Origin: an uncultured Prevotellaceae bacterium
GTDB taxonomy: Bacteria > Bacteroidota > Bacteroidia > Bacteroidales > Bacteroidaceae
DNA: 64,000 bases
Assembly (NCBI GenBank): GCA_900315095.1
Contig: OMXS01000013.1
Span: 1 to 64,000 of the forward strand
Reading direction: 5' to 3'
Positions 25,890-34,136 of the stretch are shown here, one piece after another. Made by a program: the position numbers and the translations under genes. The notes under the pieces were generated by a model. The model made no database searches, had not been told where the DNA came from, and worked only from the letters and a program-made list of their open reading frames with translations. Position 1 is the stretch's first letter, and each line of letters starts with the position of its first letter.

Positions 25890-26762
25890 TCAGAAGAACA
25901 ACCTGTAAACGAAGTCTATGATGCCGTTCAACCATCCCGGGAACACCCAGAAGAACAGTATGATAAAGATGAAACCTATCCAACCGCAGACCTTGGTGAA
26001 GGCTGGTGATGGCTTCTTGCCTGATATTATCTCATACAGCGCGAACACTATTGCACCGCCGTCAAGAGGGTAGACGGGCAGGATGTTCAGCAATGCCAAC
26101 ATAAGAGACAAATATATCAACGGCCAGAAAAAGGTAAGGCATTCACTTGACATGTGTGGCATAGCAATGTAAAGGATGAGGAAAGTGACGATATTAAAGA
26201 GCACACCTGCAGCAGAGATAAGCAGACGCTGCCATGCTGGTTTGTCTTCGATATAAGGCGAGGCAGCAGGTGTCAGTTCCATTCGCGGGTCTCTGCCGTC
26301 CCTGCCACCTGATGCCCTTGACTTGAATATCGTCACACCGCCCAGGGGAATGACTCCCAGACTCCATGTGATATCTCGCCATGAGTTGCCTTTCAGACTT
26401 GGCTTAGGTTTGTATTTTAGAAATGTGAAGAAGAACACTTGCATCTCTTGGATAAAACACCCGAAAGACTTGCCCATAATAACATGTCCCAGTTCGTGAA
26501 TGATAACGACGACGGCAAGGTAGATATAGAAAGTCCAGTCATCGGTGAAGATGTTACTCCCGTTAAACAACCCGAAAAAGAGGAAAGCACCTATAAGAAG
26601 GTTTGTCCAGTTGAAGGTAACCCCCTCTTTCGGTTGCCTGCCACCATTGAGGTTTGGTGACTGAGGTGCTGACTCCATATTAATGTCAGTCATTTCGTTC
26701 CTTTCTTCATTGAGTGCAGGATAGCCCTCTGACAGGTTTTTGTTTATTTCGTTCTCGTTCAT
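25890..26762 (-). CDS. M50 family (site-2) intramembrane zinc metalloprotease
   Basis: 290 residues. The zinc motif HExxH is present (VVVIIHELGHVIMGKSFG, near residue 88), with the third ligand region LNILPVYPLDGGAIVFALYE near 230. Several transmembrane helices surround them. The first 45 residues are polar and cytoplasmic. There is no PDZ domain, so it is closer to the compact Bacteroidota M50 proteins than to RseP. The substrate is unknown. It follows the nucleoside kinase gene by 51 bp. Confidence 0.88.
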   Translation of the reverse strand: MNENEINKNLSEGYPALNEERNEMTDINMESAPQSPNLNGGRQPKEGVTFNWTNLLIGAFLFFGLFNGSNIFTDDWTFYIYLAVVVIIHELGHVIMGKSFGCFIQEMQVFFFTFLKYKPKPSLKGNSWRDITWSLGVIPLGGVTIFKSRASGGRDGRDPRMELTPAASPYIEDKPAWQRLLISAAGVLFNIVTFLILYIAMPHMSSECLTFFWPLIYLSLMLALLNILPVYPLDGGAIVFALYEIISGKKPSPAFTKVCGWIGFIFIILFFWVFPGWLNGIIDFVYRLFF

Positions 26763-26813
26763 TCTTAAATCGTCATTAATGATTCGTAGTACCTGAAAAG
26801 TCCGTTCTAGAAA

Positions 26814-28481
26814 TCAATACTTGAATGAAGACCCTCCGAGGAACTCGCGAAGTAGCGATGTAGGCGGTATTTCGAGGTCGTTGATGGGCGCGATGTAACT
26901 GAGGAACTTAAGCAGTCGGTATGCCTCGGCATGCTCCGGCGCGTTTTGCGGCACCTGGCGGAGTATCGGTTCCGCCTGGTTTTTTATTACCGCGAGTTCG
27001 AAGAGCATAGCTGTATTGAACATCACGTCGGCATTTTCCTGATAAGGGAATATCCATTTGTTCTCTCCGGCACGCACCGATGCCCAACGGCGTATGGTGT
27101 CTTGTGCCGAACAACCACGGTATTTATAGTCGCGGATGATGCGTCGCAGCAGACGGTTGTCGGTTGTCGGGATGTAATTATGATTGTCCAGAAGAATCGT
27201 TGTCAATGCAGATGCATAGACACGGTATTTCTTCTCCTCCGGGATTTGTGCCGTCAGTTCAGGGTTCAGGGCATGAATTCCCTCCACCACGAGGATGTCG
27301 TTCTCGCGCAACACTAGTTTTCTGCCACTCTCCAGTTCGCTTGTACCGGTGTGGAAGTTATAACGTGGCAGCGTAATCTCTTCTCCGTCAAAGAGTTGTT
27401 GCAGGTGTTTGTTCAGCAGTGGGATATTGAGTGCATATAGACTTTCATAGTCGTAGTCGCCCTTTTCGTCGCGAGGGGTTTTAGTACGGTCAACGAAATA
27501 GTCGTCGAGTGATATCTGTACGGGGTGCAGTCCGCACGTCATCAATTGTATAGAGAGTCGCTTACATGTTGTGGTTTTTCCGCTTGAAGAAGGTCCAGCG
27601 AGTAACACCATGCGTACGCCCTTGCGGTGGAAAATGTCCTCTGCTATGTGTGCAATCTTTTTCTCCTGCAAAGCCTCAGAGACGTTGATCATGTCTGTGG
27701 CGTTACCTAATGCCACCTGCTCGTTGAAGTCGCCCACAGTGGAGATGCCCATGATGTTCTGCCAGCGATGATGTTCTTGGAAAATCTCGAACATCTTGTC
27801 CTGACGCACCATCGGACCCAGTTCGTCTGGATTGCTCGTTGACGGTATGCGCAGCAGCAGACCGTCGTAATATTTCTCCAAACCGAAGAGATATAGCTGG
27901 CTAGTATTGGTGAGCAGAGTGCCGTAGTAATAGTCCATGTAGCCGTCAATCTCGTAATATACGGTATAGAGAGAACCAATGGAGCGCAGCAGTTTCACCT
28001 TGGACGAGTGGGTAGAGGTGCGGCTGAACACCTCGATAGCTTCCTCCGTGGGACACTCATGACGGCGAATGGGAATCTTGGCGGCAATGATTTCCTGCAT
28101 CTTTTGCCTTAGCAGAGCCACATCTTCCAATGTTACGGCACGCCCGATTTGCAGGTTACAGTAGTAGCCGTTGCTTACAGGGATGTCTATCACCACATGA
28201 CTGTCGGGGTAAACCTCGTGCACCGCCTTGCACAAGACAAAGAAGAGCGAGCGCACATAGGCACGTATGCCGCTGGAACTTGTTATGTCGAGGAACTCCA
28301 CATCTTGGTTGTGATAGACGCGGTAGTGCATTCCCTCAACCTTGTTGTTAACTTCAGCACTTATCGGTCCGTGCTTCATTTTCAATCCGGAAATAGAAAA
28401 AATATCAGAAAGTGTGCTTCCGATTTCTACGTTTACCGTTTTTTTATTATTTTTGCAACGGATTTTGACTGTTTGTTTCAT
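26814..28481 (-). CDS. TGS-domain nucleoside (uridine) kinase-like protein
   Basis: About 555 residues from MKQTVKIRCKNNKKTVN; an upstream in-frame ATG at 28526 is less likely because it approaches the promoter. Order: TGS-like ubiquitin fold (1-65), threonyl-tRNA-synthetase second-additional-domain-like region (about 70-250, RAVTLEDVALLRQKMQEII), then a PRK/uridine-kinase domain. That domain has P-loop VLLAGPSSSGKTTTCKRLS and VQISLDDYFVDRTKTPRDE and IVVEGIHALNPEL-like segments. It is predicted to phosphorylate nucleosides; the substrate is unproven. The family is common in Bacteroidota. Confidence 0.88.
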   Translation of the reverse strand: MKQTVKIRCKNNKKTVNVEIGSTLSDIFSISGLKMKHGPISAEVNNKVEGMHYRVYHNQDVEFLDITSSSGIRAYVRSLFFVLCKAVHEVYPDSHVVIDIPVSNGYYCNLQIGRAVTLEDVALLRQKMQEIIAAKIPIRRHECPTEEAIEVFSRTSTHSSKVKLLRSIGSLYTVYYEIDGYMDYYYGTLLTNTSQLYLFGLEKYYDGLLLRIPSTSNPDELGPMVRQDKMFEIFQEHHRWQNIMGISTVGDFNEQVALGNATDMINVSEALQEKKIAHIAEDIFHRKGVRMVLLAGPSSSGKTTTCKRLSIQLMTCGLHPVQISLDDYFVDRTKTPRDEKGDYDYESLYALNIPLLNKHLQQLFDGEEITLPRYNFHTGTSELESGRKLVLRENDILVVEGIHALNPELTAQIPEEKKYRVYASALTTILLDNHNYIPTTDNRLLRRIIRDYKYRGCSAQDTIRRWASVRAGENKWIFPYQENADVMFNTAMLFELAVIKNQAEPILRQVPQNAPEHAEAYRLLKFLSYIAPINDLEIPPTSLLREFLGGSSFKY

Positions 28482-28546
28482 ATTTATGGGATTCTTAGTT
28501 TCTTTCCAAGGATGCGCTGCAAACAACGCTTTCGATAATCACAAGG

Positions 28547-28554
28547 CAAAGATA
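28547..28554 (-). promoter_or_regulatory. -7 box of the nucleoside kinase promoter
   Basis: TATCTTTG on the minus strand, 65 bp upstream of the ATG at 28481. No clean TTG is found 19-21 bp upstream. Confidence 0.5.
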
Positions 28555-28623
28555 GTAATATTCTTTGCTAAAAGAGAAATAAGACATTAATTTATTTTAT
28601 TATTTATATTTTTTTAATCCGTT

Positions 28624-30342
28624 ATGGATGCTTGGGTATATTTAAAGTTGATAGGCTCGCTTGCGTTGCTCATGTTCGGTATGAAGTTGATGAGCGAGAG
28701 CCTTCAGAAGATGGCAGGACCACAACTGCGCCACGTTCTCGGAGCCATGACCACCAACCGTTTCACCGGTATGCTTGCGGGCATCTTTGTGACAGCGACT
28801 GTGCAGAGTTCTACAGCGACGGCGCTGATGACCGTCTCCTTTGTTAGTGCCGGACTGCTGACGCTTATGCAGGCCATAGCGGTAATTATGGGTACACACA
28901 TCGGCACCACGGTGACGGCGTGGATAATGTCACTCGGATTTGTGTTCAACATCACTCCATACGTCTATCCTGCACTCTTCATCGCTATCATACTGATATA
29001 CATGAAGAAGAGGCGCATCATGGGAGACTTCCTTTTCGGTGTGTCGTTCCTCTTCCTTGGTCTGAGCACACTTAAAGACTCAGGGTTCAGCCTGATGCAA
29101 GATCCTGACGCAAGCGCTGCCATCAGCACCTTCTTCGCAAACTTCAATGAGCCTACATTCTGGAATTCGCTTCTATTCCTCTTCATGGGAATGGTTCTCA
29201 CTCTATGTGTTCAGTCGAGTGCAGCCATAATGGCGATAACAATGATTCTATGCTCCACAGGTATGCTGCATATAGACCAAGGCATCATGTTGGTTTTGGG
29301 TGAGAACATCGGAACGACCATTACATCGAACATTGTGGCGCAGAAATCCAACACACCAGCACGACGGGCAGCCTTCGCTCACCTCGCAATCAACGTCGTT
29401 GGTGTGACATGGGCAATCGTGTTGCTGCAGCCGTTTGTTGATTTCGTATGCAACCTCGTGGGCTTCGACCGTACAATGGCACTTGGGAATGCGGCATCAG
29501 CAGCCAATCTCGTTAAAGCCTCATTGGTACTGGCGGCGTTCCACTCCCTTTTCAACATCTTCAACACTTTGTTGCTCATAGGTTTTGTACGATACATAGA
29601 AAAGTTTGTGTGCTGGGTAATTAAGCCGAAGAAGGTTGACGACGAAGAAGACTTCCGCCTGAACTTCATCACATCGGGCATCATGAAGACTCCAGAACTC
29701 TCTGTACTCAATGCACAGAAGGAGATAGTGAGCTTCTCTGAGCGCATGCAAAGCATGTTCTCTATGGTGCGCGAACTGCTTGTTGAGAAAGATGAGGCCA
29801 AGTTCAATAAACTGTTCACGAGGATAGAGAAATATGAAAGCATATCAGACAACATGGAACTGGAAATTGCCAAGTATCTCGATGAGGTGGGCGATGCCCA
29901 TCTCTCTGATGACACGAAGGCAAAAATTCGTGCTATGCTGCGTGAGATAAGTGAACTGGAAAGCATCGGCGACTCGTGCTATAATATGGCGAGAACAATC
30001 AGTCGCAAGGTGCAGAACAAGCAAGAGCATTTCACCGAGAAACAGTACGAGCACATGCACCAGATGATGGAACTAACCGACAACGCTCTCTCGCAGATGA
30101 ATGTGCTTATGGCAGGGCGCAAGGAGGCGCATAACGTGAACACGTCGTTTAACATCGAGAACGAGATAAATAACTTCCGCGACCAACTGAAGAGCCAGAA
30201 CATCAACGACGTGAATAACCACGTTTACACCTATGGCATCGGTACCATTTACATGGATATCATCAACGAGTGCGAGAAACTTGGTGACTACGTCGTGAAT
30301 GTCGTTGAGGCACGCATGGGAAGAAAACAACACGAGCCCTAA
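28624..30342 (+). CDS. Na/Pi cotransporter family protein with PhoU-like domain
   Basis: 572 residues. Two NptA/PNaS repeats carry the QSS signatures (VTATVQSSTATALMTVSFVS near residue 60 and LTLCVQSSAAIMAITMIL near 200) within 8-9 transmembrane helices (1-340). A cytoplasmic PhoU-like helical domain follows (about 355-560, RISELESIGDSCYNMAR-type pattern). It is predicted to import phosphate, driven by sodium. The exonuclease gene starts 5 bp after its stop. Confidence 0.92.
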   Translation: MDAWVYLKLIGSLALLMFGMKLMSESLQKMAGPQLRHVLGAMTTNRFTGMLAGIFVTATVQSSTATALMTVSFVSAGLLTLMQAIAVIMGTHIGTTVTAWIMSLGFVFNITPYVYPALFIAIILIYMKKRRIMGDFLFGVSFLFLGLSTLKDSGFSLMQDPDASAAISTFFANFNEPTFWNSLLFLFMGMVLTLCVQSSAAIMAITMILCSTGMLHIDQGIMLVLGENIGTTITSNIVAQKSNTPARRAAFAHLAINVVGVTWAIVLLQPFVDFVCNLVGFDRTMALGNAASAANLVKASLVLAAFHSLFNIFNTLLLIGFVRYIEKFVCWVIKPKKVDDEEDFRLNFITSGIMKTPELSVLNAQKEIVSFSERMQSMFSMVRELLVEKDEAKFNKLFTRIEKYESISDNMELEIAKYLDEVGDAHLSDDTKAKIRAMLREISELESIGDSCYNMARTISRKVQNKQEHFTEKQYEHMHQMMELTDNALSQMNVLMAGRKEAHNVNTSFNIENEINNFRDQLKSQNINDVNNHVYTYGIGTIYMDIINECEKLGDYVVNVVEARMGRKQHEP

Positions 30343-30347
30343 GAAGC

Positions 30348-30839
30348 ATGCGAGATTTTGCAGCAATAGATTTTGAGACGGCCAATAGCGAGCCTTCTTC
30401 AGTTTGCTCCGTTGGCATCGTCATTGTGAGGGACGGGGAGATAGTGGATTCCTTCTATTCCCTTATTCAGCCAGAGCCCAACTATTATAATTATTGGTGT
30501 CGCAGAGTGCATGGCCTTTGCTGTGCCGACACCGATGAAGCCCCTGTTTTTCCCAAGGTATGGGCACAGATAGAGCCGCTTATCGAGGGCCTGCCACTTG
30601 TTGCCCACAACAAACCTTTTGACGAAGGATGTCTGAAAGCGGTATTCCGTGTCTATCAGATGGACTATCCCGACTACGAGTTTTACGACACCCTTTGCGT
30701 CTCCCGCCGCAAGTTCCGCAACCTTCCCAACCACCAACTGCAAACCGTTGCTGCCGCTTGTGGCTACAACCTTACGAACCACCATCATGCCCTCGCCGAT
30801 GCCGAAGCCTGTGCGTGGATTGCAAGAGAGATATTATAA
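30348..30839 (+). CDS. DEDDh 3'-5' exonuclease (DnaQ/epsilon-like)
   Basis: 163 residues. The exonuclease motifs are visible: I, FAAIDFETANSEPSSVCSVG (D and E); II, PLVAHNKPFDEGCL (D); III, NHHHALADAEACAWI (H and D). It is a stand-alone exonuclease, like the short DnaQ-like proteins found beside repair genes, not a full polymerase subunit. It is co-transcribed with the Na/Pi transporter. The spacing allows translational coupling. Confidence 0.88.
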   Translation: MRDFAAIDFETANSEPSSVCSVGIVIVRDGEIVDSFYSLIQPEPNYYNYWCRRVHGLCCADTDEAPVFPKVWAQIEPLIEGLPLVAHNKPFDEGCLKAVFRVYQMDYPDYEFYDTLCVSRRKFRNLPNHQLQTVAAACGYNLTNHHHALADAEACAWIAREIL

Positions 30840-30989
30840 TATTGAATTTAACTATTGCGAGCATTGCAACCTCGTAGATAGATGTAGTTAAAGGGAGATA
30901 TGTGTCTTCGCCACGAAGATAAAGGACAACACACTTTCTTTTTCATTTTTGCCATGTGGGCTAGAGTTATGTTTAGATTCCATTAAATA

Positions 30990-31031
30990 AATGTAGAGGA
31001 TATACACCTTGATGTGTGTATCCTCTACATT
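30990..31031 (-). terminator. Terminator hairpin after the LRR surface protein gene
   Basis: An 18-bp stem (30990-31007 with 31014-31031) with one G-U pair and a 6-nt loop, 17 bp beyond the stop at 31048. The stretch 30840-30989 shows nothing else. Confidence 0.85.
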
Positions 31032-31047
31032 TTATATTATAGCATTT

Positions 31048-32691
31048 CTACTTTTTTATCACTTTTTTCATTGTACCATCATTTGTTCGCATGATGTTGA
31101 TACCACGCTGTGGTTGGTTGAGACGTTTACCGTCAGGAGAAAAATATATGGCATCGTTCAGAGTATCAGTGTTTATTTCCTCTATTCCAGTTGCTGATTC
31201 CACGGTTACTGTGCAGTATGCCATAAAACCACCATCTACCGTCGTTGCGATAACAAGCGTAGAACCATAACCCGTTGCAATAACAAGCCCACTGTTAGTT
31301 ACCATACATATCTGCTCATTAGCACTTTTCCATGTAACTGTTTTGTCTATTGCATTTTCAGGTAAAACAGTTACTTCCAGTTGATAAGTATCTCCTATAT
31401 TTGCCAGTTTAATTGACGAAGTTTGTAGAGAAATACTCTCTGCATGCGTCTTCACAATCACCTTGCAAGCATCTTTGATAGTGCCATCGGCAGAACATGC
31501 GGTGATGTTTGCTTCTCCACAAGCGATTGCTTTAACGATACCAGTTCCGTTTACTGTTGCTACTTGCTCGTTATCGCTGCTCCATATTATAGTAATGTCA
31601 TCTGCATTTGCAGGGATGGGGTTGGCCGTCAGTTGATGATGCTCATCAACGTCAAGAGCAATTTCATGTTCAGTTAATTCAATTTGCTCTAATGGTTTAG
31701 GTTCAGCTAGTATATTAGCATATTTCCATCCAGAGTGTGCTTTATATGTTTCTACTGCCTCTTTGGGAACATAGACCTTTAGACCATTATTCCATCCGCC
31801 ACCAGTACTTGGAGGTGTTAATGCAGCAATATGAAAAGTTACGTTCGTTAATGAGGGCATCCAGTCTTTAGAGTATGCTGTCTTAGATTTGGGATAAACA
31901 TTTGTAACATCTTCCCCTAAGAAAATATGCATACCTTCCTTATAGTCAAATGCAGCAACGGAGTATTCTTTAATTTTTGGAAGTTTAATAGTATCGGGCA
32001 ATGTTTCCCTATTGCGTTGTGGTGGTTGAGAACTGCTTGTCATGTCGTTCACAAAAGCAAGATAACCGATATATTCAAGATTTGGGAATTCGGATATATT
32101 AGAAGATGACAAATCGTTAAGTCCATTATTGAATGCGAAATCTTCAATTGTAATCAGAGATGACGGAAGATTAATGGACTTGAAATATAAATAATGAGGC
32201 ATTGCGTAGCCATTGACCGTTGTAACATTTTCTCCCAATATAAGATGCTGGATGTTTTTACTACGGAAATAAGATTTTGTAATAACCGATATTTTTGTAT
32301 CAAAAACCACACTGTCAGCCTTCATGTTTATGTCCCACCCATTGTAAGATTCTAAACTTTTCGGGAAAATCATTTTCTGAAGTGGATAGTGAAACACACC
32401 GCCTGTAGCAGGTAATCCAAAATTTCCATCCAAAGAATTGTTTACCATAGAAACATCTCCTAAATCAAGAACTCCGTGCAAGTTCATCATTATCAAAGTC
32501 CCGATAAATTTGATGTCGTCATCATTGAGATACCCCGTCACCTTCAGATTCTGTACCGTCTGTTGGTCGCCATAGTTAATCTTACTCGACAGCCATCCTG
32601 GTGTCTGGCAGTCAACTACTAAATCCGTTGCTTGTGCAAAAGTCATCTGACTGATGCAGATTGTCATGAATAATAATATAAGTTTTTTCAT
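31048..32691 (-). CDS. Secreted BspA-like LRR protein with Big2 domains and a C-terminal tail motif
   Basis: 547 residues. The signal peptide is MKKLILLFMTICISQMTFAQ. Leucine-rich repeats of the BspA (LRR_5) type span about 60-280 (HLILGENVTTVNGYAMPHYL, NLEYIGYLAFVND). Two Big2 immunoglobulin-like domains follow (IELTEHEIALDVDEHHQLTA; AESISLQTSSIKLANIGDTY, about 345-505). The end is FSPDGKRLNQPQRGINIMRT...KKVIKK, the tail shared with four other proteins here and presumably a sorting or anchoring signal. BspA-like proteins mediate adhesion; the ligand is unknown. No promoter is visible between 32692 and the small ORF upstream. Confidence 0.85.
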   Translation of the reverse strand: MKKLILLFMTICISQMTFAQATDLVVDCQTPGWLSSKINYGDQQTVQNLKVTGYLNDDDIKFIGTLIMMNLHGVLDLGDVSMVNNSLDGNFGLPATGGVFHYPLQKMIFPKSLESYNGWDINMKADSVVFDTKISVITKSYFRSKNIQHLILGENVTTVNGYAMPHYLYFKSINLPSSLITIEDFAFNNGLNDLSSSNISEFPNLEYIGYLAFVNDMTSSSQPPQRNRETLPDTIKLPKIKEYSVAAFDYKEGMHIFLGEDVTNVYPKSKTAYSKDWMPSLTNVTFHIAALTPPSTGGGWNNGLKVYVPKEAVETYKAHSGWKYANILAEPKPLEQIELTEHEIALDVDEHHQLTANPIPANADDITIIWSSDNEQVATVNGTGIVKAIACGEANITACSADGTIKDACKVIVKTHAESISLQTSSIKLANIGDTYQLEVTVLPENAIDKTVTWKSANEQICMVTNSGLVIATGYGSTLVIATTVDGGFMAYCTVTVESATGIEEINTDTLNDAIYFSPDGKRLNQPQRGINIMRTNDGTMKKVIKK

Positions 32692-32726
32692 AATAGTTTA
32701 TTTTATGGGTTAATATTTTTATGAGT

Positions 32727-32870
32727 TTAATTGAAGATGGTTTTTCGCTCAACCAATGACACAACCTCCACCAAAGGATGAATTCCTTTGTTCTCGAATT
32801 CGTTATAATTGCAGATGATATCGTTAATCACATTAACCATTGTATAATGATATAAAATTACCATGTCCAT
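32727..32870 (-). CDS. Small ORF or gene remnant (47 aa)
   Basis: MDMVILYHYTMVNVINDIIC ... VERKTIF reads like real protein, ending at a TAA at 32727. The same frame is open for about 20 more codons upstream with plausible sequence (LYINLINIQNCHLGS) but has no start codon there and overlaps the terminator of the ncRNA candidate. It may be a short gene between the ncRNA and the LRR gene, or the 3' end of a decayed gene. No family is recognised. Confidence 0.4.
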   Translation of the reverse strand: MDMVILYHYTMVNVINDIICNYNEFENKGIHPLVEVVSLVERKTIFN

Positions 32871-32919
32871 TTCACTCCCTAAATGGCAATTCTGAATATT
32901 AATGAGATTGATATATAAG

Positions 32920-33226
32920 AAAAAGCGTGGGAGTCAACATTTCACTCGTCCCACCCTTAGAGGCTCTGGCATCGCCCAACTAGTAAGAACGAGCAACGCC
33001 GAAGCCCACGCCGTATGTATATATACACGAAATACAGAAAACCAATAATGGCTCTGTCATTTATGTGGATATTACATACCCATGAACGCCTTTGTTGCTT
33101 TGTCTCTCAACTAGTTTTGTGGAACTGCCAGATTCCTAAGGGTCAAGAACAAAGCGCAAGTACGCTTTTCAATATATATGTCTCTACGTCCTTCCGCCCC
33201 ACTTGCAAGTAGGACATCAGCGTAAG
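32920..33226 (-). ncRNA. Structured non-coding RNA candidate, about 300 nt
   Basis: A clean promoter (33233-33262) fires leftward and the transcript ends in a terminator: stem GTGGGA-GAGT/ACTC-TCCCAC (32927-32954) followed by GCTTTTTC. There is no long ORF on this strand. Long-range pairing joins 33126-33143 (ACCCTTAG and TCTGGCA on the transcript) to 32953-32971 (TGCCAGA and CTAAGGGT). Local hairpins near 33194-33221 (GTCCTACTTGCAAGT) and around 33160 (GCGTACTTGCGC) add to it. It could be a 6S-type RNA or a known Bacteroidales RNA motif; I cannot assign it. Confidence 0.6.
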
Positions 33227-33232
33227 ACATTG

Positions 33233-33262
33233 CAAATATACGAACTTTTTATATAATCGCAA
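33233..33262 (-). promoter_or_regulatory. Promoter of the ncRNA candidate
   Basis: On the minus strand TATATTTG (33233-33240), with TTG-type -33 (33260-33262) and a 19-bp gap. Confidence 0.75.
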
Positions 33263-33442
33263 AATAGTTGTACTTTTTTTGCGCATTATACAAGTCATTA
33301 TAGTTCATATGGGAGAAATCGTTAGTTTTACATATTAATAATATGTTGTTTTACTCTACATTTGGGTGACAAAGAATAAAAGATTGGGGAATATACAATA
33401 ATACCTTATATCTCTATTGTATGTGTTTCATGGTTGAGTCAT

Positions 33443-33508
33443 ATATCAGTCGCATCCCAAAGGCATATCAGTCGCATCTCAAATACGTATCTATCGCTTC
33501 CTCATTGG
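33443..33508. repeat. 22-bp-period array, two clear and one degenerate unit
   Basis: ATATCAGTCGCATCYCAAA starts at 33443 and 33465, 22 bp apart. A weaker third copy (GTATCTATCGCTTCCTCAT) starts at 33487. It has no spacers and is directly followed by the inverted-repeat element at 33549. Confidence 0.65.
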
Positions 33509-33548
33509 TATATAATTCACTTTTCGTTCACGCAAAAAAGAATTATTG

Positions 33549-33836
33549 CGAAAAAGACCTCACCACCTCACTTTCCCTCTCAAAATCCCAGTATTTACAG
33601 GGGTTTTCACGAGGGAGGTGTTTGCCAAACAGGTCACTCAACACCTCCCTTAACACCTCCCTAATATTATTTGCGTATTATTACTTTTGAACAACCTGAT
33701 GAGGTTGATAAACTTTAGGAGATAGTGACCTGTAGAGTGAGGTGTTGGGTGAGGTGTTTACAAAACACCTCCCTCTCCAGAACCCTTATAAACAAAGGAG
33801 TTTCAGGCGATAAAGTGAGGTGGGGAGGTCTTTTCG
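33549..33836. repeat. 288-bp inverted-repeat element with CACCTC-word arms
   Basis: Outer arms 33549-33574 and 33812-33836 (AAAGACCTC, CACCTCACTTT) are inverted with one mismatch and one gap. Inside them GAGGGAGGTGTTT and ACACCTCCCT words recur in both orientations, some as 12-bp tandems (AACACCTCCCTT twice; GTGAGGTGTTGG twice). The core (33660-33725) is A+T-rich with a small CAACCT/AGGTTG hairpin. Short frames across it are repeat translations and not genes. Confidence 0.85.
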
Positions 33837-33939
33837 TGATTTCCTTTCATTTGTTTTCATTTAAAGCAATAATGGTGGGAAAAACAAAAAAGATTCAAAA
33901 ATGTTTCTTCCTTCAGCGAATTATTAATAACTTTGCAGA

Positions 33940-34105
33940 AACAATGCAGGTGTCTCGTTTGATGAGATGAAAAGGGAACCGAGTGAGAGTCTCGGACAGT
34001 CCCGCTGCTGTGAGCCGACCTTAACGGCGCAAACAACAAGTCACTGGTTTCTCGGGAAGACGTTTGCGGCTGTCGGTAAGTCAGAAGACCTGCCTGCATA
34101 ATCTT
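33940..34105 (+). promoter_or_regulatory. Cobalamin riboswitch upstream of btuB-btuG
   Basis: The leader carries the conserved cobalamin features: GCAGGTG near the 5' side, GGGAACCGAGTGAGAGTC, CGGACAGTCCCGCTGCTGTG, the B12-box region AAGTCACTGGTTTCTCGGGA, and GTCAGAAGACCTGC at the 3' end pairing back to GCAGGTG. A -7 box TAACTTTG lies at 33928-33935. In Bacteroidota such switches repress btuB translation or transcription when cobalamin is high. Confidence 0.93.
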
Positions 34106-34136
34106 TGTTCGTGCTCTTTCCACGGGGATGGAGGGT

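Noticed and set aside
33421-33690. Two short ORFs upstream of btuB
   Set aside because: They are translations of the 22-bp array and the inverted-repeat element.
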